Counted from the stretch's first letter, positions 10,221-21,420 are shown. The stretch is 64,000 bases of DNA from Macrothele yani (GCA_039090855.1 CM077013.1:140389240-140453239); one strand, 5' to 3'. Numbers and translations: made by a program. The notes: a model not told the origin generated them from the sequence alone.

Positions 10221-11480
10221 ATGTCTACTCCGGCAGAGAAAACGATATGTCCTGATTGGTTTTTCGAAACGAATTCTGTTGCCCAAGTGCAAAGAAATTT
10301 TCGTTTGAAATTTGGAAAAGATCTTCCAAGTCGTAATAGCATCTTACCTTGTCACAAGAAGTTTCTGGAAACTGGAAGTGTCCTTGATAGACCAAGATGT
10401 GGAAGAACAAGCATGGTAGAAGGCGACGTCGAAAGCATTCGTGAAGCCTTTTCACGTAGCCCTATTAAATCGATACGAATTTCCGCAAAGGAATCGGCAG
10501 TTCCTCGTTAAACAGTGCATCGAGTCTTGCACCAAAAACTCCGCATATATGCCTACAAAGGGCAGATATTGCAAGCTTTACAGCCGGACGACAAGCCACG
10601 CCGTTTTAACTTTGCTCTGGACATACTAAATCATCTAGAGGCATCGATTATGACTTCCTACGAAAGATTATTTTTACAGATAAAGCAACTTTTCATGTTT
10701 AAGGCAAAGTCAACAGCCACAATTTCAGGATTTGGGAGTCTGAAAATTCACATCACTTCATCGATCGTCGGGATAGTTTTAAAGTTAATGTGTGGTGTGG
10801 CTTAATGACTTATCGCGTGATTGGACTTTTCTTTTTTGCAGAATGCACAAACACAAAGGAAATTTATTTGAACATGATTAAAATTTTTGCTTTCCGTAAA
10901 ATTTGCCATTTAAGCAGCCTTGGTGGCCCAGTGCCCTAAGCGCTAGCATATGAGCATTTGTCCGAGAAAGGTCCGGCTTCGAATCCCGGTGAGGCATGGA
11001 AGTTGTGTTTGCCTTACTGCACTGGTTCTCTCCCTTCCCTGAAACCAGTGGCCATAACTTAGGGACGATCGACTGCTTATAGCCCACTGAGTTGCTCGCG
11101 GTTGTCGTTAAACCTTCAATAAAAAAGAAATCACATTTGCATCCTAAAACCATTTGGCAACAAGGTGGTACACCGCCACATTGGGTAAGATTGTGAGAAA
11201 TTTTTTTAAATAAGGAATTTCCAACCAGGTGGATTGGACGAGATGGACCATCTCAAAGCCACTCTCCAGATATCACTCCTCTAGACTTCTTGTGGGGATA
11301 TGGGAAAGACAACGTTTATGCATCCAAAGTGTTGATGAACTGAAAACTCGCATAGTGGCTTCAGTTGCATCTGTTACAGAATCCACTTTGCTACGTACAT
11401 GGGCAGAAATTGAATATCGGCTTGATATATTCCGAGCAACAGAAGATGCAAATATTAAAGTCTTAATTACACGAAAAAAA
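10221..11480 (+). pseudogene. DUF4817 / IS630-type transposase, disrupted
   Basis: The transposase would cut and paste its own element in the nucleus. The first ~95 residues from the ATG at 10221 form the DUF4817-like helix-turn-helix, with 'NSVAQVQRNFRLKFGKDLPS' and 'KKFLETGSVLDRPRCGR'. Further pieces follow in shifted frames. 'QPDDKPRRFNFALDIL' lies near 10585, and 'PFFFAECTNTKEIYLNMI' lies just before a SINE at 10914-11130 that splits the catalytic domain. After the SINE, 'RWIGR.GP.SHSPDITPLDF' and a VYASKV/LKTRI region restore the family pattern, with the last acidic catalytic residue in PDITPLDF. Several frameshifts and stops make it non-functional. Family assignment is firm from the motif order; exact limits are not. 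Confidence 0.82.
10914..11130 (+). mobile_element. tRNA-derived SINE inserted in the transposase
   Basis: Same SINE family, more diverged (A box gtggcccagtgccctaagcg; B box ggcttcgaatcccggt). It splits the DUF4817 transposase between its second and third conserved blocks, so it is younger than that element. No clean target-site duplication is visible. Confidence 0.9.
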
Positions 11481-12103
11481 ATTGAAGTTTACGAGATGTC
11501 AAATTTTTTATTCCTATTCCGAATAGGGTTTTTTTAATTAATTTTTAAAATATGTCATTGACTTTGACACCCTGTATACCGTATTTACTCGAACCTAACG
11601 CGCACCTTTTCCCTCCAAAATCGAACCTGTTTATCCTGGCGCGCGTTACAATCGGTGACAAATACCTACTTCGGGAGTCTCACAAATGCCTGACTGTCTA
11701 GGTGTCGTCAGTGCGGCGCGCCAGCAGATGGAATTTCCTCTGAGCGTCTGACTGTTACTATAGCCACCGGCAATCTCCAACTTTCCCCATTGTTCTACAT
11801 TCGTTGAGAAGCTTCGAGAGAAAATATAAAATACGGACAGTCGCGTGCCTCATAGTATTGTTCTCTGAAAGAAACACTGCATTTTGTTACTTAACCGTGA
11901 AGTATACTGTCCAGAGATATGTTCTAAATGGCAGCACTATCCAGCAAAGTTTAAACTGCGGGTGGTTGCCTATACAGAGAAAAATGGCAATCGCGCTTGT
12001 TTTAGGGAGTATGGAGTTTCAGAAGTGAATGTAAGGCTTTGGAGGAAACAAAAGGAAAAGCTGAATCAGTGCTCCAAAGCAAGAAAGACGTTCTCGGGAC
12101 CTA

Positions 12104-13029
12104 TTAGGTACTTGAATTAAGTCCCGCTGTTGCCCAATAGAGCGCAGTGGTGGTACGCTGTGACCCAAGCCACACGTGACCTCCCTTGCACACGCACCGT
12201 AGTCTGGGCGAAACAGTGTGTGACACGCAATCAGAGGGCACAGAACACGAGTTTGTATCGCATTCACGATGTCGAGTTTCGTACCAAAAAAGGAGCATTT
12301 GCGGGAAGCATTACTCTTCTGCTTTCATCTCAAGAAATCTGCAGCGGAAAGACATCGTTTGCTAGTGCAGACCTATGGGGAACATGTCCTATCGGAAACA
12401 ACATGCAGAGAGTGGTTCCGACGCTTCAAAGCCAACGAATATGACGTGAAGGACAAAAAGCGCCCTGGGCAGCCGAAAAAGTTCGAAGAGGGCGCATTTG
12501 AAGCCTTATTGGACGAATATTCATGTCAGACGCTCCACGAGTTGTCTGAAATACCAAGGATCGATGAGTCAACGGTTTACAAACGTTTAACGGTAATGGG
12601 AATTATCCAGAAGCTCGGAAAACTGGATCTCACATGACAAAGTTATTCTTCTCCACCACATCGCTAGACCTCACGTCGCCAAATCCGTGAAGGAACTCTT
12701 GGCGGCACTTGGCTGGGACTTCTTACCCCAACCGCCTTATTCACCGAACATTGCATCCTCGGACTTCCATTTGTTGTGGTTGCTACAACATGGTCTGTCA
12801 GAGCAGCACTTCCTTTCTGTCGCGGATATCCAAAAATGGCTCGATGAATGGTTCGTCTCGAAAGAACGTGTATTTTTCTACCCCGGAATCCATTTATTAC
12901 CCAAACGGTGGGAAAGGGTCGTAGCTGACAACGGACACTATACTTTGAATAGACTATCCTGTACCGTTCTGTGGCAACACACAGGTGTTCGTGTGGCAAA
13001 AAACAGCGGAAATTAATTCAAGCACCTAA
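12104..13029 (+). mobile_element. Internally deleted mariner inside the pogo element
   Basis: This 926-bp element has terminal inverted repeats of about 28 bp: the left end is 'ttaggtacttgaattaagtc' and the inverse of the right end is 'ttaggtgcttgaattaattt'. TA duplications lie at 12102-12103 and 13030-13031. A full-length mariner is about 1.3 kb; here the centre of the transposase is missing. Confidence 0.92.
12269..12960 (+). pseudogene. mariner transposase, centre deleted
   Basis: Residues 1-115 from the ATG at 12269 form the mariner N-terminal helix-turn-helix region (ETTCREWFRRFKANEYDVKD, then KKRPGQPKKFEE, then HELSE). After 'GIIQKLGK' the reading jumps to 'HDKVILLHHIARPHVAKSVK' near 12640. 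This omits roughly 110 residues, including the first catalytic aspartate. The second aspartate is lost as well (HHIARPH where HDNARPH is usual), while the third block, PNIASSDFHL, remains. It resembles the mauritiana/cecropia-type mariners. It cannot encode an active enzyme, so any past mobility after the deletion needed a transposase in trans. Confidence 0.88.
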
Positions 13030-14236
13030 TAAGACGGGTAGATTTCCCGAGACTGACGATCGTCTACATCATTTCGTGCAGCAGCAGCGTGCATCACGTT
13101 TTCCTGTTACTGTAGTAATTCTTCAGGAAAAAGCACGAGAAATGTATCGTGAACTTGGATCCAGTGTAAGGTTCACTGCTTCAAGAGGATGGATTTGCTG
13201 TTTTATGAAAAGAAAAGGATTTTCTCTGAGGCGGCGTACTTCAATATGTCAGAGAATGCCCTCTATCTTTGAAGAAAACCTATACAGTTTTCTCAAGTAC
13301 CTCGTATTAGTAAGTAAGTAAGGCCACCATGTTTTAAGCCAAATTGGGAATGCTGACCAAACACCATTTTATTTTGACATGCCATCAAATTACACTGTAG
13401 AAAGTATTGGTGCAAAGCAAGTTAAAGTCCTAACAACAGGAAACGAGAAGTTCCGAATGACGCTCATGCTTTCTATTACCGCCGATGGGAACAATCTACC
13501 ACCGTATGTTATTTCCAAGAGAAAAACATTTCCGAATAAAGAGACTTTTCCTCAAAAAATTCATTTCAGAGTTCAAGAAAATGGCTGGATGACCGAAGAA
13601 CTGGTAAAGGACTGGCTTCAAAAAGTGTGGTTTCGACGACCAGATGCGGGGCGACTGCGATCTATGCTTGTATTGGATTCCTTCAAGGGGTGTGTAACTA
13701 ACTCGGTGAAAACCAGGATTGTTGAAAACAGAACTGATCTAGTTGTTGTGCCTGGAGGAATGACTTCCCAACTTCAGCCCCTTGATGTCTGCATAAATAG
13801 GCCTTTTAAAGCATCAATTCGATCACGCTATAATGCGTGGCTTACATCGGGAGACACAGAACTTACAAAAACTGGATGTGTTAAAAAACCTTCACTCTCT
13901 GTAGTAGCACAGTGGATTGTAGATGCATGGGAGTTCTTTCCTAATGTCTTAGTTAAGCGGTCTTTTCTGAAGTGCGGCATTTCCAACGCGATGGATGGCA
14001 CTGAAGACGACGCTATCTTTGAACAATCCAGCAGTGAAACCACAGCCGACAGCAGCAATGAAGATTCGTGCAGTGAAATATCTGAGGATGTAGATAGAGA
14101 GATGTCTGTGAACGATGCATAATTTGGAATAATGTGGAATCTATATATTAATTCTATAAGGTTTTTTACTGTGAGTCCTACTTTGAGAAAACGACTGAAC
14201 GTAAAGATATGGTTGAGGTATCAAAATAAAGATCTT

Positions 14237-14643
14237 ACCATGTAGAAGTGCCAGTCGAAGAGAGAAAATGAGATTGGGACAACGGTTCGGAGGTTGTAGG
14301 GCGGCAAAGTTCCCATGTAAAGTCTATGGGAGAAGCGTGCTGTTTACTCACGTGCTGTTGAAGGCGGAGCATGGAGGGACTGAGATAGTCCAAAATCCGA
14401 AGTCTTTTCTTTTCTGAGCGAACCGTTGCGCAAAGCAACGCCAGCAGGCATTCCTAACAAAGTTCTTCTAATCGGAACAGCGAACACTCTCGAAGACCTG
14501 CTTGCGTTATGCCGTTGGACTATGTGACGTATATACACAATACAATATTTATTCGATACAGTTCGTTCACGTAGGTAAGACGTTTCCCATTTTGTAAAAC
14601 TGTAAATAAACATTCCGTTGACCATTGTTAGTGAAAATATTAC
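14237..14643. other. Unclassified insert in the pogo 3' region
   Basis: A non-coding stretch unlike typical pogo 3' sequence. Part of it (14385-14435) resembles 8420-8480. It runs directly into a SINE tail at 14644, so the two may have been inserted together. Confidence 0.4.
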
Positions 14644-14705
14644 GGGCGACTGCTTATAGTCCATTGAGTTGCTCACGGTGGTCGTTAAACCTTCAGTCAA
14701 AAAAA
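14644..14705 (+). mobile_element. SINE 3' fragment
   Basis: Only the last ~60 bp of the SINE (acgggcgactgcttatag... ttaaaccttcagt) plus a short A tail. The tRNA-like head is missing and is replaced by the unrelated sequence at 14237-14643. Confidence 0.85.
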
Positions 14706-14872
14706 TGGACTATTGTCTTTACTGAAGTGGTTGAATGAATTTGTCAATCAAATAAAGTTTTACATTTGTTGTTTCATATGAGTTTATTCTTTTCAAAAAA
14801 AAAAAAAAAAAAAAAACAACCCAAAAAACCAAAAAAAAAAAAAAGAAAAAAAAACTAACCGTCGATTCCGAC
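14705..14872 (+). repeat. Duplicated pogo 3' segment, first copy
   Basis: Matches 15269-15403 (actattgtctttactgaagt, then AATAAAG, A-run, cgattccgacggg) with several mismatches. Its A-run is expanded and mixed with C's. Confidence 0.75.
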
Positions 14873-15037
14873 GGGTGAAGAGTATTCGCGATGCGAATCT
14901 CATTCCAACAACATTTACAAACACAGTTGTGACTGAAGATGAGAGTGAATTTTTGTACACCATCGAGATGAGCGGCCTTCGGCCTCACATTTTACTACTG
15001 CAAAAGAGTGCAGTCATGATGCTCATCACGAACCTGG

Positions 15038-15260
15038 CCGCCACGGTGGCGCAGTGGTCTAAGCGCTGGCGTATGATGATTCGTTCGTGAAGGGTCCGGG
15101 TTCAAAACCCGCTGAGGCAAGAATGTTGTGTTTGTCTTACGGCAATGGCTCTCTCCTTTCCCTGGAACTACTGACCCTAAATTAAGGACGGGCGACTGCT
15201 TATAGCCTATTGAGTTGCTCACGGCGGTCGTTAAACCTTCAGTCAAAAAAAGAAAGAAAA
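15038..15260 (+). mobile_element. tRNA-derived SINE with clean 13-bp target duplication
   Basis: Head, body and A tail are complete. The flanks 15025-15037 and 15261-15273 are identical (atcacgaacctgg). This is one of the clearest insertions for defining the SINE limits. Confidence 0.95.
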
Positions 15261-15570
15261 ATCACGAACCTGGACTATTGTCTTTACTGAAGTGGTTGAA
15301 TGAATTTGTCAATTAAATAAAGTTCACATTAGTCGTTTCATATAAGTTTATTCTTTTGAAAAAAAAAAAAAAAAAAAAAAAAAAACTAGCTGTCGATTCC
15401 GACGGGTTTCGTATAGTTTATATAAATTCAAGAATTACCATATTTCGTAAGTTGCATAAGTTTGTATTTCTTCAAAGTTTTCTTGCGTCTTGGTATACGA
15501 GTATTAATACAAAATACGCAATTTCACAGCTGAGAAGTAAAATGCGCGTTAGATTCGAATAAATACGGTA

Positions 15571-15966
15571 TATTTCGGAACTGAACTTCTATTTTCGCTC
15601 AGTATTTTTATCTTTAAATTCTTGCTGTAATTTAAGATATGGCGTAGGTCTACCCAATCTTTTAATTTCCAGTTTCTGTTTTAACGAATGCGAGAAGGAC
15701 GCATAGGCACCTATATTGGGTGAAAACAAAGGGGGGGGGAGACTTGCCCTCCCTGGAAATCTGAGCACGCCCTTTCTATTCCTGGTAGACATTACATAGA
15801 TTTTCGTGACAGCACTAATTCTGATTGATCAGGTTTTGTTTTAACATCTGGAAACGTGTGTTTGCCGTAAAAATAGGAAGAACGTTGGAAATTTCCAACT
15901 GAAAAAGCGGAAATTAACAGTAGAAAAAAATAATAAAATTTTCTGTTGCATATGGAGCACAGTATA
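15571..15966. other. Intertransposon DNA, nothing recognised
   Basis: AT-rich sequence with a G-run at 15732-15740. No supported gene or repeat end. Confidence 0.5.
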
Positions 15967-16019
15967 CACCGATGAGCCCTTACCTTGTACCACCTACCTA
16001 ATAAGCTGCTGGACCCCGT

Positions 16020-17790
16020 TTAGCCCGCAAAACAGCGGCCACTCAGCGAGGCATCGATTCGATGAGGTGGCGATAGGTATCCTGGGGTATCTGGCACCAT
16101 GATGTCAACAGCAGGTCCTCCAGTTCCAGTGCATTTCGGGGTGGTGGTGACATAGCGCGAACTCCGCTTCTCCAAGTCGAAACACAAATGTTCGATTGGG
16201 TTCATGTCAAGTGAATTTGGAGGCCAGGGCATTAACAGAAAGTCACCAGCATATTCCTCGAACCACTCCTTGACGATTCTGGCAGTGTAGCATGCCGTAT
16301 TTTCCTGTTGGTAATAGCCATCACCAGCAGGGAACACAGTTGCTATGAATGGGTGAACTTGGTCCTCAACGAAGTTCAGATACCTGACAGTTGTCAGGGG
16401 TTCTGCTGTTGGGATAATGGGGCCTAAAGTGTCCCAAGAAAACATCAGCATAACACCGCCGCCGCCCCCTATTTCTGCCCAACAGTGCATGCAGGTGCCA
16501 TAACCTCCGCTGGTAATCAGCGTTTCCACTCTCGGTCGTCTACGTGATGCACCAGGAATCTTGATTCGTCAGACCAGACCACTTTCTTCCAATCCTCCAC
16601 TGTCCGCTCTCGACGATCTTGGGCCCATTCCATGCGTTGTCGAGGATGACGTGTAATGAGCATGGGAACCCGGCTGGGTCTTTGGTTAAGCAGGCCCATG
16701 CCCAGAAGGCTGAAATGAACTGTGTTCGCAATGACGTGCAGTGAGCATGGGAACCCGGCTGGGTCTTTGGTTAAGTAGGCCCATGCCCAGAAGGCTGAGA
16801 TGAACTGTGTTGGCAATGACGTGCAGTGAGCATGGGAACCCGGCTGGGTCTTTGGTTAAGCAGTCCCATGACCAGAAGGCTGAGATGAACTGTGTTGGCA
16901 ATGACGTGGAGTGAGCATGGGAACCCGGCTGGGTCTTTGGTTAAGCAGGCCCATGCCCAGAAGGCTGAGATGAACTGTGTTGGCAATGACGTGCAGTGAG
17001 CATGGGAACCCGGCTGGGTCTTTGGTTAAGCAGGCCCATTCCCAGAAGGCTGAGATGAACTGTGTTGACAATGACGTGCAGTGAGCATGGGAACCCGACT
17101 GGGTCTTTGGTTAAGCAGACCCATGACCAGAAGGCTGAGATGAACTGTGTTGGCAATGACGTGCAGTGAGCATGGGAACCCGGCTGGGTCTTTGGTTAAG
17201 CAGACCCATGCCCAGAAGGCTGAGATGAACTGTGTTGGCAATGACGTGCAGTGAGCATGGGAACCCGACTGGGTCTTTGGTTAAGCAGACCCATGCCCAG
17301 AAGGCTGAGATGAACTGTGTTGGCAATGACGTGCAGTGAGCATGGGAACCCGGCTGGGTCTTTGGTTAAGCAGGCTTATGCGCAGAAGGCTGCGATGAAC
17401 CGTGTGCTGTGACACATTGCCCTGATCACCACTGTTGTGGCGGCGGGTGATTTGTCACACTGTGGCCATTATTGTCACTGTGAACAATGCGCGACAGTCT
17501 CCGCTCCCCTCTCTCATCAATGAGCTGCGGACGACACACGGCTAGACGACGGCTCGTCGTTTGGCCATCTGTGCACCACTTTTGATACGTTTCATCACAG
17601 CGGCACGTGAACAACCCGCAAGCCTCTTCGTTTCCGAGATCGTAGTTCCGAGTCGCCGTGTCATCACAATTTGTAATTTATTAAACTCCGATAAATCTGT
17701 AGCTTTTCCTATTCTGACTCCGAACACTCTACTAACAGAAAGCTGGTCCACTGGTTGTATATATACTGACTGCTCTGTGAACTTCACCTG
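16020..17790 (-). pseudogene. Tc1 transposase with frame-breaking repeat expansion
   Basis: On the minus strand the N-terminus (GKATDLSEFNKLQ, near 17710) has ATA where the start ATG is usual and leads into a paired-like helix-turn-helix. The reading then enters the 85-bp array (17402-16658). It emerges as 'MEWAQDRRERTVEDWKKVVW' and 'SDESRF', the first catalytic aspartate. Next come 'GYYQQENTACYTARIV', where the usual D of QQDNAPCH is E, and 'PNSLDMNPIEHL' with the final glutamate (DD34E class). Because 85 is not a multiple of three, each added unit shifts the frame, so the enzyme cannot be made. Confidence 0.88.
16658..17402. repeat. 85-bp tandem array (about 8.8 units)
   Basis: 'gagcatgggaaccc' starts at 16658, 16743, 16828, 16913, 16998, 17083, 17168, 17253 and 17338, exactly 85 bp apart. 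Units are nearly identical. The first and last grade into single-copy transposase sequence (the LLNQRPSRVP-PMLTARH region). Confidence 0.97.
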
Positions 17791-18002
17791 CGTCCCCGTT
17801 CGGTCTCCAGGCGCGCTCATTTCTCTAGGCTGGGGGTGGCCATAATGGCTCATCGGAGTGTTACAATTAGGGCCGTAGCTAGCACTGGGCTAGATGGGGT
17901 TCAGATCCCCTGCAAAGCATGCAAGACCCATCTTTTCCTGGAGAATGAACGTCGTTGAATCTCTGAGCATTTATTTTTGGTGGTTTATGAACATTTCTTT
18001 TG

Positions 18003-18217
18003 GCCGCCCCGGTGGCGCAGTGGTCTAAGCGATGGACTCTGATCACTCGTCCGAAAGGGGTCCGTGTTCGAATCCCGGTGAGGCATGGATGTTGTGTTTG
18101 TCTTACGGTGCTGGCTCTCTCCCTTCCTGGAACCAGTGACCCTAAATTAGGGACGGGCGACTGCTTATAGCCCATCTGTGTTGCTCACGGTGGTCGTTAA
18201 ACGTCCAATAAAAAAAT
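18003..18217 (+). mobile_element. tRNA-derived SINE
   Basis: Full-length member with intact A and B boxes and a short A tail. No clear target duplication. Confidence 0.93.
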
Positions 18218-18334
18218 TGTATTTCATTATAACAATAAGCAGTTTACCTTATTTATTCGTATATTGCACGTTTTTTTTAAAAAAGCAAGATTGAAATGAC
18301 ACAGCATTAATGATAGATAACTTGAGAGAAATTA

Positions 18335-18548
18335 GCCTACCGGGTTGTGCAGTGGCCCAAGCGCTGGCGTCTGACCATCATATAAGATAGACCCATTTTT
18401 GAATCCCGGTGAGGCGTGGATGTTGTGTTAATCTTACAGCACTGGCTCTCTCCCTTCGCTGGAACTAGTGTCCCCAAACGAGGGAGGGGTGACTGCTTAC
18501 AGCCCACTGAGTTTCTCACGGTGGTCTTTGAATACCAAATAAAAAAAA
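18335..18548 (+). mobile_element. tRNA-derived SINE, old and diverged
   Basis: Same layout, but the A box (gttgtgcagtggcccaagcg) and B box region (tttttgaatcccggt) are mutated. A 6-bp flank repeat 'aaatta' is possible. Confidence 0.88.
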
Positions 18549-19725
18549 TTACTTCGAGTGAATTAGTAGGAACAAGTTCGCCAATGATTCTCTGCCACAT
18601 GGGCACCCGACTTGTTGGCGCTAAGGATCAGAGAAGAGAGAGATTCTTCTTCTTCCTTTTTTTGTTTTTTTGTTTGTTTCAGAATTTCTTTAGGGACGTA
18701 AAATATAAAAGAACATTAAAAAAAAAGCAGAGAGGCGGAGGCGCAGGTGCGCACTGTTCGTCACTTGTTAAGTGACTATGAGATGCTATGCTGCTGTTAA
18801 AAATCTTCCAGTGGTTAACTGCCTACAAAGAAGTGTTAAAGTGGGAACGCTTTAGCTAAATTTATCCCTCTAGGCGATGTGAAACAGTGCTAAAGAGAAA
18901 TATTCGTGTGTGTGTGAGAGAGAGAGCTTTCAGCTTCTTCGAGTTCATTGTTTTGCTGTCAGTAGAAGTGGTTTTCCGATACATGTGTGGGAGAAAAGCT
19001 ATTTGTTGGAGGGAATGTGAGGGCTGTTGGTTTTTGAGTGGGGAAGGGATGTTCGGATGTTGACCACGGTAAGAAGATGCTACCTCCGAGCACCGAGAAA
19101 GGGGAATTGGCAATTAAAGATGGAACAGAAACTCGGCATCGCTAATTCCTCGATGCCATTGCGTGAATCTGTAGAAAGAAACTAGAATAGTAAACCAAAA
19201 AATGAATAAATAATTTTTTCATGCTATTTGGGAGTTGTCTCCCCCCTCCCCTTCTCATTTTGAGCTAGCTGCGGTAACCGCCGTTGCAAACGTTTAACAA
19301 ACAAACAAACAAACAAAAAATGCATGAATCAGCTTCTGTCCCAGCGTTTTTCGAGTTTTCTTAGAATTATGTATAGGAAACATGAAAAGGAAAAGACAAA
19401 AAAAAAAAAATTAAAAAAAAAAAAAACCCAACAAAATCTGTATTTGTGCCGGCACAACTGGCTTAAACCAGCAGACTTTATTGATTGTGAATGTGGGAAA
19501 TTTGAAACATTTTAAACATCTACATTTTTCTGTGGTGGTGTGATCATCGTAATGTACAGTTGTTTCAAAGCGCAAAGTAAGTTTATCCTTGAACAGCCTC
19601 TGGGTCAACGACGTTTGGTGTTCTTTTATTTGGGTCCAAGATTAAGAGATTTTTATTTTTACCAACTCGGGAGCAGCCAACACAGAGATGGCCATCGGAA
19701 AAGTATGAATTTTTCAAGTTGAGTC
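18549..19725. other. No recognisable gene
   Basis: Low-complexity AT-rich DNA with T, A and (TG/GA) runs (about 18905-18930, 19300-19320, 19400-19427). Short frames are compositionally biased. If the tandem-duplication model is right, this stretch also occurs left of the window. Confidence 0.5.
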
Positions 19726-20511
19726 CAACAACTTTTAACTTTTGAACCTGTGTCTTGTTGATATCATGTCAAACCTGAGAACAACAGGAAACTGTAGAAG
19801 TTTAAACTAAAATGGAAGGTCAGATAAGACGATTAGAATGCGTGGAATAAAATAATGGTCTCTTGCAGGACCAATCATAATAGTAGCTCCGATGACATCT
19901 AACATGAGTTTATTAATAGTCAGTCGTGCTCCATTGTAGAGTATAAGGAGGTGATCAGATTGTATTACAACAAAATAAATGAAATCTTAAGATGATGTGG
20001 GACAATGCGCAAACGGAAGAATAACAATATTAAGCTTTGAAAAAATGAAACGGCAGAAAATTCACAATTTCCTCTCATTTCATTTCATACATTCAATTTA
20101 CATTTCATTAAAATATACTGCCTCTCTAAAAAAAACGCGGAACTGCTATTTTTTAAATAATGGAACTATTCATAGCACATAGTAACACATGGTAAGCAGC
20201 GGTGTGAAACGCACGTTTATGTGCGGCGGAAGGATACACTCGACATTTTGGTAGTCAAACAGAGTGAACAACAAAATCAAATTTTAAATTGTAAATTGTG
20301 CGGGTTAAGTCGAATTCGAAATCATGATTGAAGAAACTTTTTCAAAATCTTCCCGTCAAAATAACTTGGAAATTTATAGCGAGCAGTAACACGCGCGGAG
20401 ATCCGTGGCCTGAAACTTAAATAAATCTGCAGACAAATGGGATGGAAGGATCTAACGCGGTAAACAGAAAGATCAAATTCCTAATTGTAAATAGCACGCG
20501 TTATGTCAATA

Positions 20512-20556
20512 ATTAGGTTTCTTCAACCATTGTAATAATGGTTGAAGAAACCTAAT
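20512..20556. repeat. Perfect 20-bp hairpin (duplicate)
   Basis: Identical to the hairpin at 787-831. Confidence 0.85.
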
Positions 20557-20766
20557 AACAATCTTCCCCAGACTATATTTAAGAAGGGGGTGAGGGGGTG
20601 GACAGTATTTGGAACCCAGTATTAATGGCCCATCTAGGATTTCACTATGGGTGGCCGAATAAAAATATCCAGGAGAAAACATTCCCAAATTATGCTGAGG
20701 AAGCCATTACAATATACCAGCCATATTGAAGTGTGTTCATGATTCTTCATGGATGAATCACTGTTA

Positions 20767-21004
20767 GGCCACCCCAGTGGCGCAGTGGTCTAAGCGATAT
20801 CGTCTGTGCATTCGTCCAAAAGGGGTCCGGGTTCGAATCCCGGTGAGGCATGGATGTTGTGTTTGTCGTATGGCACTAGCTCTCTCCCTTCGCTGGAACC
20901 AGTGACCCTAAATTAGGGACGGGCGACTGCTTATAGCCCATTGAGTTGCTCACGGTGGTCGTTAAACCTCCAAAAAAAAAAAAAAAAAAAAAAAAAAGAA
21001 GAAG
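20767..21004 (+). mobile_element. tRNA-derived SINE (duplicate)
   Basis: Duplicate of 1042-1273 with a longer A tail. The target duplication 'aatcagtgtta' follows at 21005-21015. Confidence 0.93.
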
Positions 21005-21187
21005 AATCAGTGTTAACCAAAAAAAAAAAAAAAAAAAAAAGAAGAATCAGTGTTAACCAAAAAAAAAAAAAAAATATGTAAAAATGCATGGCTGAAAAAT
21101 GAATACCAGTTCGTTTCTGTTTTATTCCCCATCACCTCAGGGTTCAGCTTGTTGAAATTATATAAAAGTAGTGGACAAAATAATGTG

Positions 21188-21420
21188 GCCGCCCCGGTGG
21201 CGCAGTGGTCTAAGCGATGGCCTCTGATCATTCGTCCGAACGGGGTCCGGGTTCGAATCCCGGTGAGGCATGGATGTTGTGTTTGTCTTACGGTACTGGC
21301 TCTCTCCCTTCCCTGGAACCAGTGACCCTAAATTAGGGACGGGCGACTGCTTATAGCCCATTGAGTTGCTCACGGTGGTCGTTAAAAATCCAATCAAAAA
21401 AAAAAAAAAAAAAAAAAAAA
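21188..21420 (+). mobile_element. tRNA-derived SINE (duplicate)
   Basis: Duplicate of 1471-1700. Confidence 0.93.

Larger units (their letters stand above)
9316..11575 (+). mobile_element. DUF4817-type Tc1/mariner superfamily transposon, decayed
   Basis: Imperfect terminal inverted repeats of about 45 bp. The left end near 9316 reads 'aaggatgtctcaaaaatcac'; the inverse of the right end near 11575 reads 'cagggtgtcaaagtcaatga'. The body holds a broken transposase and a SINE. The right end abuts the next transposon at a TATA. About 650 bp of 5' non-coding DNA contains a ~42-bp imperfect direct repeat (about 9440-9535). The exact ends are uncertain by a few bases. Confidence 0.75.
11884..14122 (+). 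pseudogene. pogo-type transposase (BrkDBD - HTH_Tc5 - DDE_1), interrupted
   Basis: Three parts in order. First is a Brinker/psq-like DNA-binding domain (YPAKFKLRVVAYTEKNGNRA, near 11935). Second is a CENP-B/Tc5 helix-turn-helix (13040-13290, including 'FMKRKGFSLRRRTSICQRMP'). Third is a DDE_1 catalytic domain with NADQTP at about 13351, VLDSFKGC at about 13672 and QPLDVCINRPFK at about 13777, giving an apparent D-D-D triad. It ends in an acidic tail at 14122. The mariner at 12104-13029 splits it. Deleting the mariner plus one TA rejoins the frame exactly, leaving a single in-frame TAA at 13319-13321. It was therefore nearly intact when the mariner arrived. The 13379-14122 stretch is one open frame of 247 residues. 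Confidence 0.9.
11579..15568 (+). mobile_element. pogo/Tigger-like DNA transposon
   Basis: Terminal inverted repeats: the left end starts 'ccgtatttactcgaacctaa' and the inverse of the right end starts 'ccgtatttattcgaatctaa'. A TA lies on each side (11577-11578 and 15569-15570). The ~4-kb body contains a pogo transposase pseudogene, a mariner insertion (12104-13029), a SINE (15038-15260) and a SINE tail (14644-14705). A ~150-bp segment is present twice (14705-14872 and 15269-15403), each copy with an AATAAA just before a long A-run. Without the insertions it would be about 2.8 kb. Confidence 0.9.
15967..17860 (-). mobile_element. Tc1 element expanded by an internal tandem array
   Basis: Short terminal inverted repeats: the left end is 'caccgatgagccc'; the inverse of the right end is 'cactccgatgagcca'. 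The TA target is intact at 15965-15966 and mutated at the right. A Tc1 is normally 1.2-1.6 kb; this one is 1.9 kb because a transposase segment is repeated nine times. Confidence 0.85.

Noticed and set aside
16517..17326. Series of seven or eight nearly identical 71-residue frames
   Set aside because: They are the same 85-bp tandem unit read again at each step, not a multigene cluster.
16658..17402. CRISPR-like regular spacing
   Set aside because: The whole 85-bp unit is repeated with no unique spacers, the DNA is eukaryotic, and the unit is transposase sequence.
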